From assembly GCA_012184525.1 (NCBI GenBank), contig WOFQ01000020.1, positions 310,001 to 374,000 on the forward strand: a stretch of DNA of 64,000 nucleotides, read 5' to 3'. Positions 23,966 to 35,579 of the stretch are shown here, piece by piece. A program made the translations under genes and the position numbers. The notes under the pieces were generated by a model. That model was given only the letters and a program-made list of their open reading frames with translations, was not told where the DNA came from and made no database searches. The stretch is from Xenoacremonium recifei (lineage: Eukaryota > Ascomycota > Sordariomycetes > Hypocreales > Nectriaceae). Within the stretch, counting starts at the first letter, position 1. Every line of letters starts with the position of its first letter.

Positions 23966-25569
23966 GCGGTGCTGAAGAGCTCCATATCGGTATACTTGAG
24001 TGATGCTGCCGATAATGAGGCTAGTCTCTGTTTGTTGTTTATTATCGAGCATTTGTTCTTTTCGCCGTTGAGGGCATCGGACGTCTTGGTGTTGGGAATA
24101 CTGTCTTTTTCGCATAAGGTAGTGGTGGCTTTGATGGTGCTAGGGGGCTCACTGAAGCCCGTAATTAACTTAATGGCTGGAGGAGGTGAATTTGCCTGGA
24201 GGATGAGCATGGTAGAAGCCGTGGAGGAAAAAGGAAAGATTGATGGATGACAACGGCCGTATATTCAAGGAGGCATTCCGGCATGGATTGACAGACCGAA
24301 TAGACATCCAGCCGCATGGCAGTTTGTTCGCCGTTTTCCACTTTCGTGTATGGTGGTGTTTTATGCCTGTTCATTCGAGAGACCACTTACCTTGCACAGG
24401 CCATCGAGAGGATGCTTCGTCCAAGCACAATCCATTGATGACATGAGGTGCGGTTTAGATTACCTTTAAGCTTGGTGGTTGGATTAGGACGACGCAACGG
24501 CTGACGACACCTTTAACATGGATTGGAGGATGCCGTTGGTCTCTAATTGTTAGGGCCTCCCGCCTATGGAGACCTCTGTGGATGGAAGTCCCCTGATTCC
24601 GGGAATAGATGGATGGATGGATCGCTAAGCTGGAGAAGCCATGATGCGTCGGCCTCGTCGCCGGATCGGCCCCATCCCATCATCTCTCTCAGGCCAGGCC
24701 AGGCCAGACCGCCTTCCCTCCCATGCCAGCGCAATGTTTTAAAGACTTGGCCTCGGCCCCCAACAAATTGGCCATTGAGGCTCTGGCTGAGTCCGAACCC
24801 CTGGATGGGCCAATCATTCGCATCGTGGGCGAGATTCGGCGCTGCTGTTTGTTCACGCGCGAGGGAGGGGAGTGGATGTGGATGCGCCTTCACGTGTCAG
24901 ACGGACGGGAAAGTGAACACGGATCTCGTCATTTCTTCTTTGTCTGGACTGTTGGCGGCGCGTGCATTGCAGGGTCTGAATCGCGAGTCGAGAGATGACG
25001 CAAGTTGAAGAAATCACGAGGATGATGTTTGTAGACCTGGATACCTGAGATATCTTTTTTTCTTCTTCTTTCGTCCCGACCTGCTCCTTCCTTTCTTTCA
25101 TCTTTTCTACTCTCCTCTCTCATCTCCAGGTCCCTGGATTAAAAAGGAGACCAGGGGCACCTCAGCGAGCTCTAGTGGACCTGACCGCTACCTCTAGGTA
25201 CAGTCCATCGCCTCGACAGCGCCTGCAGTGGGCTCGTCCCCACTAAGTTCCAGCGGATCGCGCGCCGTTGCAGGGGCTTACGCACCACCCGGGCCCGCGA
25301 AACACCAATGCCAGAGCTCGCTTCATCTCAACCGCCTTTTTCTTCCCCCTTCCTGCGACTTCTGCTGGCCCCAGATCGAGCCGGATGCATCCAAGGCTGC
25401 GTTTGAAGCTGCAACCCGTCTGTTGAACCGTCGAAGCCAAGCCAGCCAGCATTGCCTGCACCGTCGAACCCTACTGTCCACGGCAGAAAGCCCTATATCC
25501 CGTCCCCCTCCCCTCCACCCCCCACGCCCGGCCTCTCCCGCTGCCTCCCCCCCTCCTCTCTCCAACACC
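23966..25569. promoter_or_regulatory. Spacer and leader of the phosphotransferase gene
   Basis: 1.6 kb without a supported gene. A short tandem GGCCA run lies near 24691-24710. From about 25080 the sequence is a C/T-rich leader. The frame is open without a stop from 25228 into the 25570 gene, so an N-terminal extension is formally possible, though it is Pro/Ser-rich and unlike the family. Confidence 0.5.
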
Positions 25570-27067
25570 ATGCCTGGGGCAGACTCGTTACCGCTCTATA
25601 ATACCCACGACCCGTCGAGCAGTATGGTGCCTAACAGCAGTGCGTCCCCCCTTCACCTCTGCGCGTTCGGCAGCTGACACTTATGCGACCCAGAACAAGC
25701 CGTGGCCGAGTGCATCTCCGACGAGGCGCTCTCCCACCTCAAGACCTACAAGTACTCGAGCGTCGACCTCTCCCCCGTGTCGAAATACATCCTCAGTCCC
25801 TTTGTACGCCCGCCCTCCTGTCCCCCGCGATCGACCGCAGCAGCTCGCTTGTTGGCACTCGGCCTGGACCCTGAAGCTAACAACTGCAGTGGAACGCGTC
25901 CGTCGAGCTGCTGCCGCTATGGATGGCCCCGAACATGGTCACCCTTCTGGGGTTTGGCTTCATTATATTTAATGTTGCGCTGATGGAGATATACATGCCG
26001 GACTTGGTCGGACCGGTACGCTGACGTGCCCCCGGATATCTATGGGAAGAGGGAACTGACGGACCATATAGGGGCCGGCCTGGCTATACTTCAGCTTCGC
26101 CTTGGGACTCTTCATGTACCAGACCATGGACAACCTCGACGGCAAGCAGGCGCGGAGAACAGGCACCTCGAGCGGCCTCGGCGAACTCTTCGACCACGGC
26201 ATCGACTCGCTCAACTGTACCCTCGCGAGCTTACTCGAGGTCGCCGCTATGGGCCTCGGAACATCGACCGCTGGCATCTTTACCGCCCTTTGCCCTTGCC
26301 TACCGATGTTCTTCTCGACCTGGGAGACGTATCACACGCACACGCTGTACCTGGGCTTCATCAACGGCCCTACCGAGGGTCTTCTGATCGCGTGTGGTAT
26401 CATGATCCTGTCGGGCATCTACGGTCCCGAGATCTGGACACAGCCGCTCAGCCACATTCTCGGCCACCACCTTCCGGGCCTGGCCTCCATGCTGGGCGAG
26501 ACGACCTTCCGGGACATCTGGGTTGGCATCATTGCGGGCTCGCTGGTGTTCACACAGATGCCTTTCTGCGTTATCAACGTAGTCCGCGCTCGCCAGAAGA
26601 GAGGCCTGCCCGTGCTGCCCGTATTCCTGGAATGGACTCCTATGGCTGTCTTCACAATTTGCATTACGCTTTGGGTGTTCTCGCCATACAGCACCCTCAT
26701 GGATGGAGATGGTCACTTGACGCTCTTCTGCTTCACCATGGCCTTTGTCTTTGGACGCCTTACGACCAAAATGATTCTGGCACACCTTACGCGCCAGCCG
26801 TTCCCCTACTGGACCGTGATGCTGATGCCTCTGGTCGGCGGTATGATTCTAGGAAACCTGCCCAGGATAGGACTACCCCAGGTCAGCGCCAAGTTTGAGC
26901 TGTATTACCTCTGGGCCTACTTCTTCTTCTCGCTGGTCGTCTACTTCCGATGGGCGTACCTCGTCGTGACGAGCATCTGCGATTTCTTGGGCATCAATGC
27001 TCTGACTATCCCCAAGGAGAAGCAGATTGCTAACAAGCAGGCCCGAGACGCGACGAAGCTGCACTAA
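25570..27067 (+). CDS. EPT1: CDP-alcohol phosphotransferase (ethanolamine/choline phosphotransferase)
   Basis: Last step of the Kennedy pathway in the ER/Golgi membrane: transfers phosphoethanolamine or phosphocholine from CDP-alcohol to diacylglycerol. Four exons; the introns follow VPNS, SPF and LVGP, and the model gives about 433 residues, as usual for EPT1/CPT1. The diagnostic motif DG-x2-AR-x8-G-x3-D-x3-D is intact as DGKQARRTGTSSGLGELFDH followed by GID. Conserved N-terminal YKYSSVDLSPVSKYILSPFW and PLWMAPNMVTLLGF are present. Seven or more hydrophobic segments follow, and the chain ends in a basic tail. The sequence alone does not separate EPT1 from CPT1. The ATG at 25570 (MPGADSLPLYN) was chosen as the start because the family begins close to this point. 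Confidence 0.93.
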
Positions 27068-27708
27068 ATTTCAACCTCGATGAATCAGTTGCTACCTACC
27101 CACTTCAGCATCGAATAGACATGAGGTTGTTTTGCAATCTCTCACCAAAATAACATAAAAAGAGGAGATTAGGTCTAAGGACTCTTTGGCTGTGCGGACT
27201 TGGAGAAACGGGATTTCTCGTCTCGTTCAACACGGCGAATCCGTTAGAGCAAGACAATTATATGGGGTAAAAGCATGACGGGCGTTGGATGGCTTCCGTT
27301 TTTCATCTTTCTTCGTTTCGCATTTCGCCGGCGCCCCGGATGCGAGAATCACGACATATGTTTTTGTAATAGATTTGGCTCACGATGAGTGCTTGAAGGC
27401 AAAAGGATAGAGCAAGGAAAGGGTTGCTGAGAGAAAAAGAGCTGTATTGAGAGGAGTGGTTGACGAGGAATGATTGTATACTGTATACTTATTGGCATAA
27501 TCTGCTAGACAGACTTGAGAGCTTATCTGAGAAGAATAAAGCGAGACTTGGATTATCACTCGGGTGTCACCCTGAGATTCGCTTGATCCCTGAGAAGCAG
27601 ACACAGAGACTGATTATTCTTTATTCATACCTTCATTTGTTTCTGAAGCTAACGGGCAAAGTCTTAGATGTCGTCTGTGCAAAGCCGGCTACCGATAGGT
27701 GTGGTTAC
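27068..27708. other. Spacer between convergent genes
   Basis: 0.6 kb between the phosphotransferase stop and the SDR stop. No gene is supported. The region is moderately AT-rich and probably holds both polyadenylation regions. Confidence 0.6.
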
Positions 27709-28635
27709 TTAGGTCTGGCTAGGTAGGCCGGCCTTGTCTGCAAGAACCGCGGTTCCGGCGTCAGGCGATGTTGACGAATTTGTCGAAGCGGCAATATCTT
27801 CCCACTCGTTCAACAGCTTTAGGGTCCCTTCACACTTCTTGCGGATCACAGACACGGCATCCGAACCAAGCACTAGACGTATCGGAATCTCCTTTCCCTC
27901 AGCAACGCCCGTCTTGGTCAATACATCTACGATCACTTTGGCACCCTTCTTCACATCGCCCTGCTGGTTGTTATCAATGGCATCCAGCCCCTTCTTCATC
28001 CTGGCCGTGATGCTGTCCGGCCCATAGTGCTCATCCAACTGTGTCGCCGCGACCACCCGCTTTCCAGGGTTAAGAAGCGCAGTGCGCACGTTCCCTGGCT
28101 CGACAGACAGTACGGTGATGCCGAAGGATGCCAACTCGCCGGCCAGAGCCTCGGAGAAGCCGTTGATGGCCCATTTTGTGGACTGGTAGAAGCCCATGGC
28201 CGGGTATCCGAACCAACCAGCCGCAGAGCCGAGGTTCGCGATGGCAGTAGGCGTAGATGAGGCACGAAGGAAAGGAATTGCGGCGCGAATCACCTTGATG
28301 GTACCGAAGACGTTGGTGTCGAATAGGGCCGCGACTTCAGCGGCGTTGGCCTCCTCGCAGGCGCCCTCGAGGAAGTAGCCGGCGGCATTGACGAGGAAGT
28401 CAAGCCGGCCGTACAGGTCATAGGATTCCTTGACTTTGGCTGAGATGACAGACTCGGTTGCCGTGACGTCGAGCTCGAGGATGGAAGCACCGGCGGCGAA
28501 AAGGGGGGTGAGGGAGGGGAGGCGCCGAGAGGTTGCGATGACACGGTGGGAGCGGGAGAGGGCTTCCAGGGCGATGGCGTGCCCGAAGCCGGAGCCGGCA
28601 CCGGTGATGAGCCAGACGGGGGATTCAGAAGTCAT
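27709..28635 (-). CDS. Short-chain dehydrogenase/reductase, classical type
   Basis: Intronless, 308 residues from the ATG at 28635 (MTSESPVWLITGAGSGFG). The Rossmann NAD(P) loop is TGAGSGFG at residues 11-18. The ATSRR that ends the second strand suggests NADP preference. NAAG, the catalytic Ser in NLGSAAG and the YxxxK pair in FYQSTKW are all present, so it should be an active oxidoreductase. The substrate cannot be read from sequence; relatives are usually annotated as generic SDRs acting on small carbonyl compounds. An in-frame upstream ATG at 28728 would add 31 residues of Gln/Pro-rich sequence and is less likely. Confidence 0.9.
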   Translation of the reverse strand: MTSESPVWLITGAGSGFGHAIALEALSRSHRVIATSRRLPSLTPLFAAGASILELDVTATESVISAKVKESYDLYGRLDFLVNAAGYFLEGACEEANAAEVAALFDTNVFGTIKVIRAAIPFLRASSTPTAIANLGSAAGWFGYPAMGFYQSTKWAINGFSEALAGELASFGITVLSVEPGNVRTALLNPGKRVVAATQLDEHYGPDSITARMKKGLDAIDNNQQGDVKKGAKVIVDVLTKTGVAEGKEIPIRLVLGSDAVSVIRKKCEGTLKLLNEWEDIAASTNSSTSPDAGTAVLADKAGLPSQT

Positions 28636-29402
28636 GATACGAGGTTGAGGTGGTTTGGGAGACACAGGGGCTTGTTCAAGATGTGGTTGACGTTGGAGCA
28701 TGCGGTTGAGGCACTGTGGAGGAATCACGATGATTTCTTGGGCAAGAGATTCTTGATTCTCTTAAGGATTGAGGAGAAGGGTGTCTATTTTTGGGCTACG
28801 CTGCTGTGTTGTCATGTGCAAGAAAATTGAGTCCCAAATGGGCACCTCAACTGAAGAGTCTCAAGCACTCTCCGTATGGACGTATAAGTGGATGGACCGT
28901 GAGTTTGGTTCCTGTCAATGGATGAGTTGAGGGGCTTCGGCTAGTGGCGCTCTAGGCATAGGCCCTGAGCCTCAGGGGTCTCAACGGTACTACTTGGGAG
29001 TTCCAGAACATGACCAGCTTTATTTGTAACGTAGACAGCGACTAAACCTTGTTTAGCTATCAGAACTACTAGATTAGAAGTTAATTTTCTCACTGAATGA
29101 TAGGGGCTTCGATCATGGTTAGGCGAATTAGGTTTAGTTATTGTCCATATTATGTTTAGGGCTGTCCACGTTCTGGACTTCTTACTCAGTAACCTTTCAG
29201 CTGCTGCTGTCGATCTATGAATTCCATCTCGTCCCTCTCTGCTAGCCTCGACGACAACGAACGACGCCCCGAGAACCGCCTTTCCGCTTGTGCTCTAGAA
29301 ACGGTAACGGAACGGGGGACTCGTTCGGGAGGGCTTGCGCGCGCAACGTACGTTCCCGTTCCCATCCATAGCCGGGCGCGAGATGCCATCTGCTCTTCCG
29401 CA
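28636..29402. promoter_or_regulatory. Divergent promoter of the SDR and the glutaminyl cyclase gene
   Basis: 0.77 kb. The part from about 28990 to 29180 is AT-rich with many TA steps and contrasts with the GC-rich genes on both sides. An in-frame ATG at 29217 could extend the cyclase N terminus, but the hydrophobic signal anchor starts after 29403. Confidence 0.55.
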
Positions 29403-30674
29403 ATGGCCACGTCCTCAACCATGCCCGCGCCTCTCGCCGGCCGCCTCCTCCTCCTCCACCAGCTGCTGCTCGCCGCGATAGCTGCTCTCCTGCTTCTAAT
29501 TGCTCCCGCCTCCGGGTCCATGACCCCGCTGTCCGATGCCGCACTGCGCAACCTCCCCTCGCCGGGCGACGCCGACTTCGACATCCACACCGGCCGGCTG
29601 CTGGCCCCGATCCTGATCCCGCGCGTGCCCGGCACCGAGGGCAGCGTGCGGGCGCAGCGGCACTTTGTCGACTTCTTCCGCGACGAGCTGCCCGAGTGGA
29701 CGGTCGAGCTGCAGAACTCGACGAGCCGCACGCCGGCCACGGGCGACACCGACGTGCCCTTCACGAACCTGATATTCCGCCGCGATCCGCCGTGGGCCAA
29801 GACCGGCGACGTGGGACGCCTGACGCTGGTTGCGCATTATGACAGCAAGTACACGCCGACGGGCTTCATTGGGGCCATTGACAGCGCGGCGCCGTGTGCG
29901 ATGCTGATGTATGTTGCGAGGAGCATTGAGGAGGCGTTGAGGGCCAAGTGGGAGCGCATGGACGAGGAGGGGGATGTTGATTTGGGACTGGAGGAGGCGC
30001 AGGGTGTCCAGATCTTGCTGTTGGACGGCGAGGAGGCCTTTATGCGGTGGACGAGCACCGACTCGCTCTACGGTGCCAGGTAAGTCTGACTGGGCGGATT
30101 CTACAGGCGAGTCTGGACTGACATGCACCATTTTAGGTCTCTGGCTGAGAAGTGGGAGAGCGACATGCACCCGGCCATGTCAACCTACAAAACGGAACTG
30201 GACTCCATCTCGCTCTTTGTTCTGCTCGACCTGCTCGGTTCTCAGGACCCCCGCATCCCCTCATACTTCCTGACTACGCACTGGGCCTACGAGAAGATGG
30301 CCGACCTCGAAGACCGCATGCGCAAGATGAACCTGCTGGAGACGCAGCCCAAGAACCCCTTCCTGCCGGACACTGACAAGTCGACTGAGCGCTTCATGCG
30401 CGGCTTCATCGACGACGATCACGCGCCCTTCATGCAGCGCGGCGTCGACATTCTGCACATCATCCCGACGCCTTTCCCTCGTGTGTGGCACACAATGGAG
30501 GACGACGGCGAGCATCTGGACATGCCTACGGTGCGTGATTGGGCGCGCATCACCACGGCTTTTGTGGTCGAGTGGATGGGCATCGGCGAGTTCATGCCCC
30601 AGCTGGCAGCCACCAAGGCGAAGAGGGGGGATGATGCGACGAGGGAGACGACATCACGGAGGACCGAGCTATAG
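29403..30674 (+). CDS. Glutaminyl-peptide cyclotransferase (M28-fold)
   Basis: Converts N-terminal Gln of secreted peptides to pyroglutamate in the secretory pathway. Two exons (29403-30079 and 30137-30674) give 404 residues. An N-terminal hydrophobic stretch at residues 13-38 is a signal peptide or anchor. The zinc-binding M28 layout is visible: Asp147 in VAHYDSKY, the Glu pair in LLLDGEEAF (Glu210 as base and Glu211 as ligand), and the His in RVWHTMEDDGEH. IGAIDSAAPCAMLMY is the second conserved segment. All expected ligands are present, so it should be active. Two secreted neighbours further right carry Gln after a Kex2-type site, a possible substrate class, but that link is only an idea. 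Confidence 0.9.
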
Positions 30675-31332
30675 AGAGCATTTGGCTATTTGTGTCTTTT
30701 CTTTGCGGATTTATCGGTGCTCCGGGTTGCGGTGCCATGGGATGGCTTGGCGTTCAGGGGTTGTCTTTGTGGGATCCTGTATGTTTGTACGATAAGCCGG
30801 CGGCCCTAGATGCGATAGAACTTGTCAAAAAAGCCTCGGAACAGTCGATGGATCAGACCAAGCGTCATGGGCATGCGATCCCTCGGCGCAGTTGACCCCA
30901 TCTCTATTGCGATCCGCGCCTGGCGAGAGGCATTTAAGTTGCGACGGGCTTGATGCGAAACGGTGACAGCAGCGTCCAAAGGGTCCTGGGTCCCGAAGTA
31001 AACGCCGGAAATCCGCCCATTGGCCCACGGCCGGCGATATCTGGAGTCGCTAAGTGGGTTTGCCTGCGGTTCGTGAAGAAGCGGTGCAAGGAACTGCCTG
31101 GCCTGACGTGGATGCGGGACATACGACTGCGCGCGCGCGGGCTGTCATGAGCGATGAGGTGAGGATTTGGGAGGGAGTGGACAAGACGGGTACGGGTAGA
31201 CGGCAGGCCGCAGTTTATAACGGTGCCTGGGCCCATGTCGCTTCGACACTTGGGCTCTGCTCTCTCATTTTCGTGCAGTCTCTTACGGTCGAGACTCGGC
31301 TCACTTACACCACCACCACCATCACCACCATC
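30675..31332. promoter_or_regulatory. Spacer and promoter of the N-acetyltransferase gene
   Basis: 0.66 kb. No gene is supported. A run of CACCACCAC-type codon-like repeats lies immediately before the ATG at 31333, probably in the leader. Confidence 0.55.
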
Positions 31333-32320
31333 ATGTCTGCCATCTACACGCCCGCGCAGGTCGCGCAGTTCCTCGACTTCCTCCAGATTCCCAAGGAGTT
31401 CTACAGCGGTCACCAGCCCATTCTGGACTTGGCCTTCCTGACGATTCTGCACGTGCGCATGATCACGACGGTGCCGTTCGAGAACCTGGCACTGCACTAT
31501 GCCTCCAACCGAGACATCAATCTGAGCCCGGATGCGATATTCGACAAGATTGTCGCTGGTGGGCGCGGACGCGGGGGATATTGCATGGAGGGCAACTTGC
31601 TGATGCTGTACATGCTGCGGGCGCTGGGATTCCAGGTGTATCCAGTTGGCGCACGAGTGCGGGCGAGAGTTGACGGAAAGCCAACGGGACAGTATTCGGG
31701 AATGTAAGCAGCCTCCGCAAATCCCGTCATATTTCAGGAGTGGGCATTAACAGGCAAAAAGGGCACACATCGTCAACATCGTGACGCTCCCCGACAGCAC
31801 GCGCTGGATCACCGACGTCAGCTTCGGCGGCGACGGCCCCACGCGCCCGATGCCGCTCCGCGAGGACGTGCCGCCGTGGCGCAACCTCGGCGCGCAGGAG
31901 GCCCGGCTGATCCGGGACTTCATCCCGGGGCAGACGGAGCTCAACCCGGGCGACCGGCTGTGGCTGTACCAGTGCCGCAACGGCGCTGCGGAACAGTGGC
32001 TGACGTTCTACGCTTTCAGCGACAAGGTCGAGTGGCTAGGCGCGGATTTCGAGGTCGCGAGCTATTGGGCGGCGACGAAGAGTTGGCAGGCGGAGGCGGT
32101 GCTGGTGGTGAAGTTTTTGAGGGAGGGGGAGGAGGTGGGTGGGAAGAGGATGGTGGTGAATGGGGTGGTGAAGGAGAATAAGGGGGAGAAGACAGTTGTG
32201 GTGAAGGAGTGTAAGAGTGAGGAGGAGAGGGTGGCGGCGTTGAAGGAGTTGTTTGGTATGGAGTTGACGGTGGAGGAGAAGGACGGTATTCGCGGACATG
32301 TGACGGAGTTGAAGGGCTGA
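31333..32320 (+). CDS. Arylamine N-acetyltransferase
   Basis: Cytosolic acyl-CoA-dependent transferase acting on arylamines; some fungal members use malonyl-CoA and detoxify plant benzoxazinoids. Two exons (31333-31703 and 31762-32320) give 309 residues. The Cys-His-Asp triad is readable as Cys84 in RGGYCMEGN, His126 in MAHIVNIV and Asp142 in WITDVSFGG. The N-terminal FLTILHVRMITTVPFENLALH is the family motif. The intron acceptor must be aag (31759-31761), because the nearer cag at 31753 would break the frame. The C-terminal 60 residues are Lys/Glu/Val-rich and coded by G-rich triplets. Substrate choice cannot be inferred. Confidence 0.92.
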
Positions 32321-32753
32321 TACGTCCTGGAGACGATCATGAGATGAAGCTATTTAGAATCATGAGTGAGCATTGGATACCCGATGAGTTGTAGACAAGA
32401 GTCGGCAACAGAAATAGACATGTTTGCATTTAACTGGTATCTTATGATCCAATTAGCCTTTGGTCTCTACTTGAATAGTGATTACAGACGTATGGTAGCA
32501 ACAAGGTGGTTACCTTGGCACTCATGAGTGGTTCGCGATGTGCCATGATGCTAGTGTCTCAGTCCAAGAACCCATGATGAGCTACCCTGGAGCTGCCACG
32601 CGCCCCCACCTTTATCACCCAATCAAATCCCCGCCAGGACAACCACGTAACCACCCCCATAAGCTGGAGCTCTCCAACGAATCTCCAAGCTGTCCACTTC
32701 CGCCGCGCAGCGCAGCAGCTTCAACCACACACATCACCCACGCCGCCGCCACC
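32321..32753. promoter_or_regulatory. Spacer and promoter of the SWP1 gene
   Basis: 0.43 kb with no supported gene. The last 100 nt are C/A-rich and contain the leader of the downstream gene. Confidence 0.55.
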
Positions 32754-33778
32754 ATGCGCTTCTCCCTCACATCGTCTCTCCTCCTCCTCGCGGGTGCCGC
32801 CTCGGCCGCCTCGTCATGGGGCTTCACCGATGCCTCAGTGACGGTCTCGTCGAAGAAGGCCGAGCTTCTGACTGAGAAGTAAGTCGGGCTGCATGTGCTC
32901 GCAAGAGTTTGGAACAATTGCTAATGATTGGGTGCTCTTAGGTTCTCTGTTAAGCAGCCCGTTGCTGCGCCCGTGACGCTGGGGCCTTCGGATTCGATCA
33001 AGGTCTCGTTGACGACGACCGATGGTAGCAAGAAGAAGCGTCCCCATCAGGCGTTCCTCATGGTCCGCGAGGTGTCGGGCCTGGAAGCCCCCTACCCGCT
33101 CACTCTCAAGGAGTCTGGCAAGGGCACGGTCGAGATTGTACGGACACCTCCCGTCTCGCATCCAATCGCAAGCTAACAGCGGCGCGCAGTCCCAGAAAGA
33201 TCTCCCCGTCCAGCTGCTCTCGTCCCAGGAGCTCCTCCACGCGAGCCTCGTCGTGGGCTCCTTCGGCTCGTCCCAGGCGAGCGTCCACCCGCTGTTCGAC
33301 ATCGAGGTCGAGGTCGATCCCAATGCGCCGCTGCCCAAGTACGAGGTGCCGCTGCGGTACGGAAAGTTGGCGGAGATTCACCACATCTTCCGCGCCGACC
33401 CGAAGAACCCGCCCAAGATTGTGTCGCTGGTGTTTGCGCTGGCTGTGCTGGCGACTGTGCCGGCTTTGATTGGAGGGGTATGTCATATTTCTGCGTCTGA
33501 TGGATTGAAGTTGGGTGTGGAAGCTAACGTGGTTGTAGTGGTTGTTCCTGGGTGCCAATGTTCACCATCTTCCCAAGGCATTCGGTGCTGCGCCGGTCTC
33601 GCACGCCGTCTTCTTCGGGTCTATTGTCGGCATTGAGGGCGCATTCCTCCTCTACTACAGCACGTGGAACCTGTTCCAGGTGTTGCCCGTCATTGGCGTC
33701 CTTGGTGTCATCTCGTTCCTGAGCGGCACCAAGGCGCTGAGCGAGGTCCAGAGCAGACGTCTTGCAGGAGAGAGGTGA
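32754..33778 (+). CDS. SWP1: Oligosaccharyltransferase subunit SWP1 (ribophorin II)
   Basis: Subunit of the ER oligosaccharyltransferase that N-glycosylates nascent proteins. Four exons (32754-32878, 32942-33137, 33190-33477, 33539-33778) give 282 residues, near yeast Swp1. Seen: a cleavable signal peptide (MRFSLTSSLLLLAGAASA), a beta-rich lumenal domain with RPHQAFLMVREVSGLE, and the conserved join RYGKLAEIHHIFRADPKNPP. Three C-terminal membrane helices follow (VSLVFALAVLATVPALIGG, a second around VSHAVFFGSIVGIEGAFLLYY, and a third around VLPVIGVLGVISFLSG). The order and the HIFR-x-DPKNPP motif are diagnostic. Confidence 0.93.
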
Positions 33779-34374
33779 AGAGTGGATTGAGACAGGTCTA
33801 AATGATCTTTGGGATGGCATGTGAGAGGAATGTTTGGCGGCATGAGCAGGGGTGAAGGAGACGAGACTGCGAAAGGGAGGCAACAGGAGCCATGAGGTGC
33901 CCTGTCAATAGAATTGAGCAAAATCATGGGAAAAGCAAACAATGTATTATATCAAGCGAACTCGGACAGTTAGATTTATCGGTAAATGAACACCCGTTCA
34001 ATTGGGAAGATGCTCTTTCGCTATCACTTCTCACTTCACTCTCCCTGCTCTGATGGCTTCAGTACAGAGGCCACAACCTGGTCGTTGCTTTTAGCTCCAC
34101 GCACGTGGGTCGGTCCGGGGAAAACGTCACTGCCAACGTCAGGGAACGGACCAGACCAGACCAGACCAGACCTCGGGACGGCTGGAGGCCATTGACTTTG
34201 ACTCTACATAAACTTCACGCATAGCGTATCTTAGCTTGTACATGTCTGAGCACTGATTCTATCTCATCGTTTTGTTAGTTCACTGAGAGTCCGGCATCTC
34301 GTTGGCAGCTTTTGGGACTCATTTGCTTCACCATCACATGTTACGAGCATCGACATCTAGAAGAACTCGACATC
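33779..34374. promoter_or_regulatory. Spacer and promoter of the next hydrolase gene
   Basis: 0.6 kb, no gene supported. It contains a five-copy CCAGA tandem repeat at about 34150-34173 that could be polymorphic. Confidence 0.55.
34150..34173. repeat. CCAGA pentanucleotide microsatellite
   Basis: About five perfect tandem copies of CCAGA in the promoter region of the 34375 gene. Confidence 0.85.
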
Positions 34375-35579
34375 ATGGCTAAACCGTAAGTACAAGTGCT
34401 AAGACTTGGTACTGCTCTTAAAGGGCTGCACTGCTTTCCTTGGGTCTGATATCCATCACTAACTCCCCCAGACTCAAGCCCTTCCCCTCCGTGGAAGAAA
34501 CCGTCTCTCACCCCTCCTACCCCTCCACGCTCTGGGCCCTCGAGCCTCACTCCCAGGGCCTCACCCCCGTCGCAAAAGGCCGTGGAGGTCCCTTCAACAT
34601 CGCCTGGGAAATCCACGGCACCGGCCCCACGAAGCTTGTCGTACGTCTCTTCCTCGTCTTCCTCATGAGTCCTTACTGACCTCTCCAGCTTATCATGGGC
34701 CTCGCCGGCGTCAAGACCTCCTGGCAGCGCCAAACCCGCTACTTCGGCCACGACCGCGCCGACACGTACTCAGTGCTTATCCTCGACAACCGCGGCATGG
34801 GCGCCTCCGACAAGCCGCTGCTGCGCTACTCTACCTCGGAGATGGCTCGCGACGTGCTCGAGGTGCTCGACGCGGTAGGCTGGACGGCTCCCCGCGAGGT
34901 CCACGTTGTGGGCATCTCGCTGGGCGGCATGATCGCGCAGGAAGTTGCGCATGCGGCCCCGGAGCGGCTTGCGAGCTTGACGCTGCTGTGTTCGAGTGCG
35001 TGCATGCAGAGCGATCGCGGGCTGGTCGGCACGTTGGTTGAGCGCGCAGGCATGGTTGTGCCCAAGAGCGTGGAGCGCACCATTGCCGACACAGCACTAC
35101 AGCTCTTCACGCCGGAATGGCTCGCCGCGCCGGATGCTGAAGTCCTCCCAGAGCCGGGCGTGACGCCGATGTGCGGCGCGTCCAAGATGCAAGGGGGCAA
35201 GTACGGGCTGTTTGAGAGCAACTTCCAGCGGTTCCAGGCGCAGGAACTCGCCAAGAGGCTTGACCCGGAGATTTTCTCGGGGAGAGGCCTGCTGTGCCAG
35301 CTTGTGGCGGCGGGGTGGCATCGCAAGAGTGATGAGCAGCTGGCGGCCCTGGCGGAGGGGATTGGGCGGGAGAGGATTGTCGTGGTGCATGGGACGAGGG
35401 ATGGGATGATTGCGGTGGGCAATGGGGAGCGGTTGATCAAGGCGTTGCGGCCGGGGGTTGGGCTGATTGTTGAGGGGATGGGACATGCGCCGGTGATGGA
35501 GAGGCCGGCGTGGTTGAATAGTTTGCTGGAGGAGCGGTTGATGCTGTGGACGAAGATGGGTGAGGAGAGCTCCAAGTAA
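34375..35579 (+). CDS. Alpha/beta hydrolase (epoxide-hydrolase/haloperoxidase-like fold)
   Basis: Three exons: an 11-nt first coding exon (34375-34385), then 34472-34640 and 34689-35579, giving 356 residues. Visible catalytic parts are the oxyanion region LIMGLAG, LDNRGMGASD, the nucleophile elbow GISLGGMIAQ with its Ser, the Asp in VHGTRDGMI and the His in GMGHAPVME. The triad is complete, so it should be an active esterase or related hydrolase of unknown substrate. No signal peptide. The last third uses G-ending codons far more than the first third. A role cannot be named from the neighbours. Confidence 0.85.

Noticed and set aside
29186..30170. Long minus-strand frames of 204 and 224 codons over the glutaminyl cyclase gene
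   Set aside because: Arg-rich shadows that come from GC-rich codon use on the sense strand.
27709..35579. SDR, glutaminyl cyclase, N-acetyltransferase and hydrolase as a biosynthetic cluster
   Set aside because: No backbone synthase, transporter or pathway regulator is present, and the stretch is interrupted by the housekeeping genes SWP1 and NMT.
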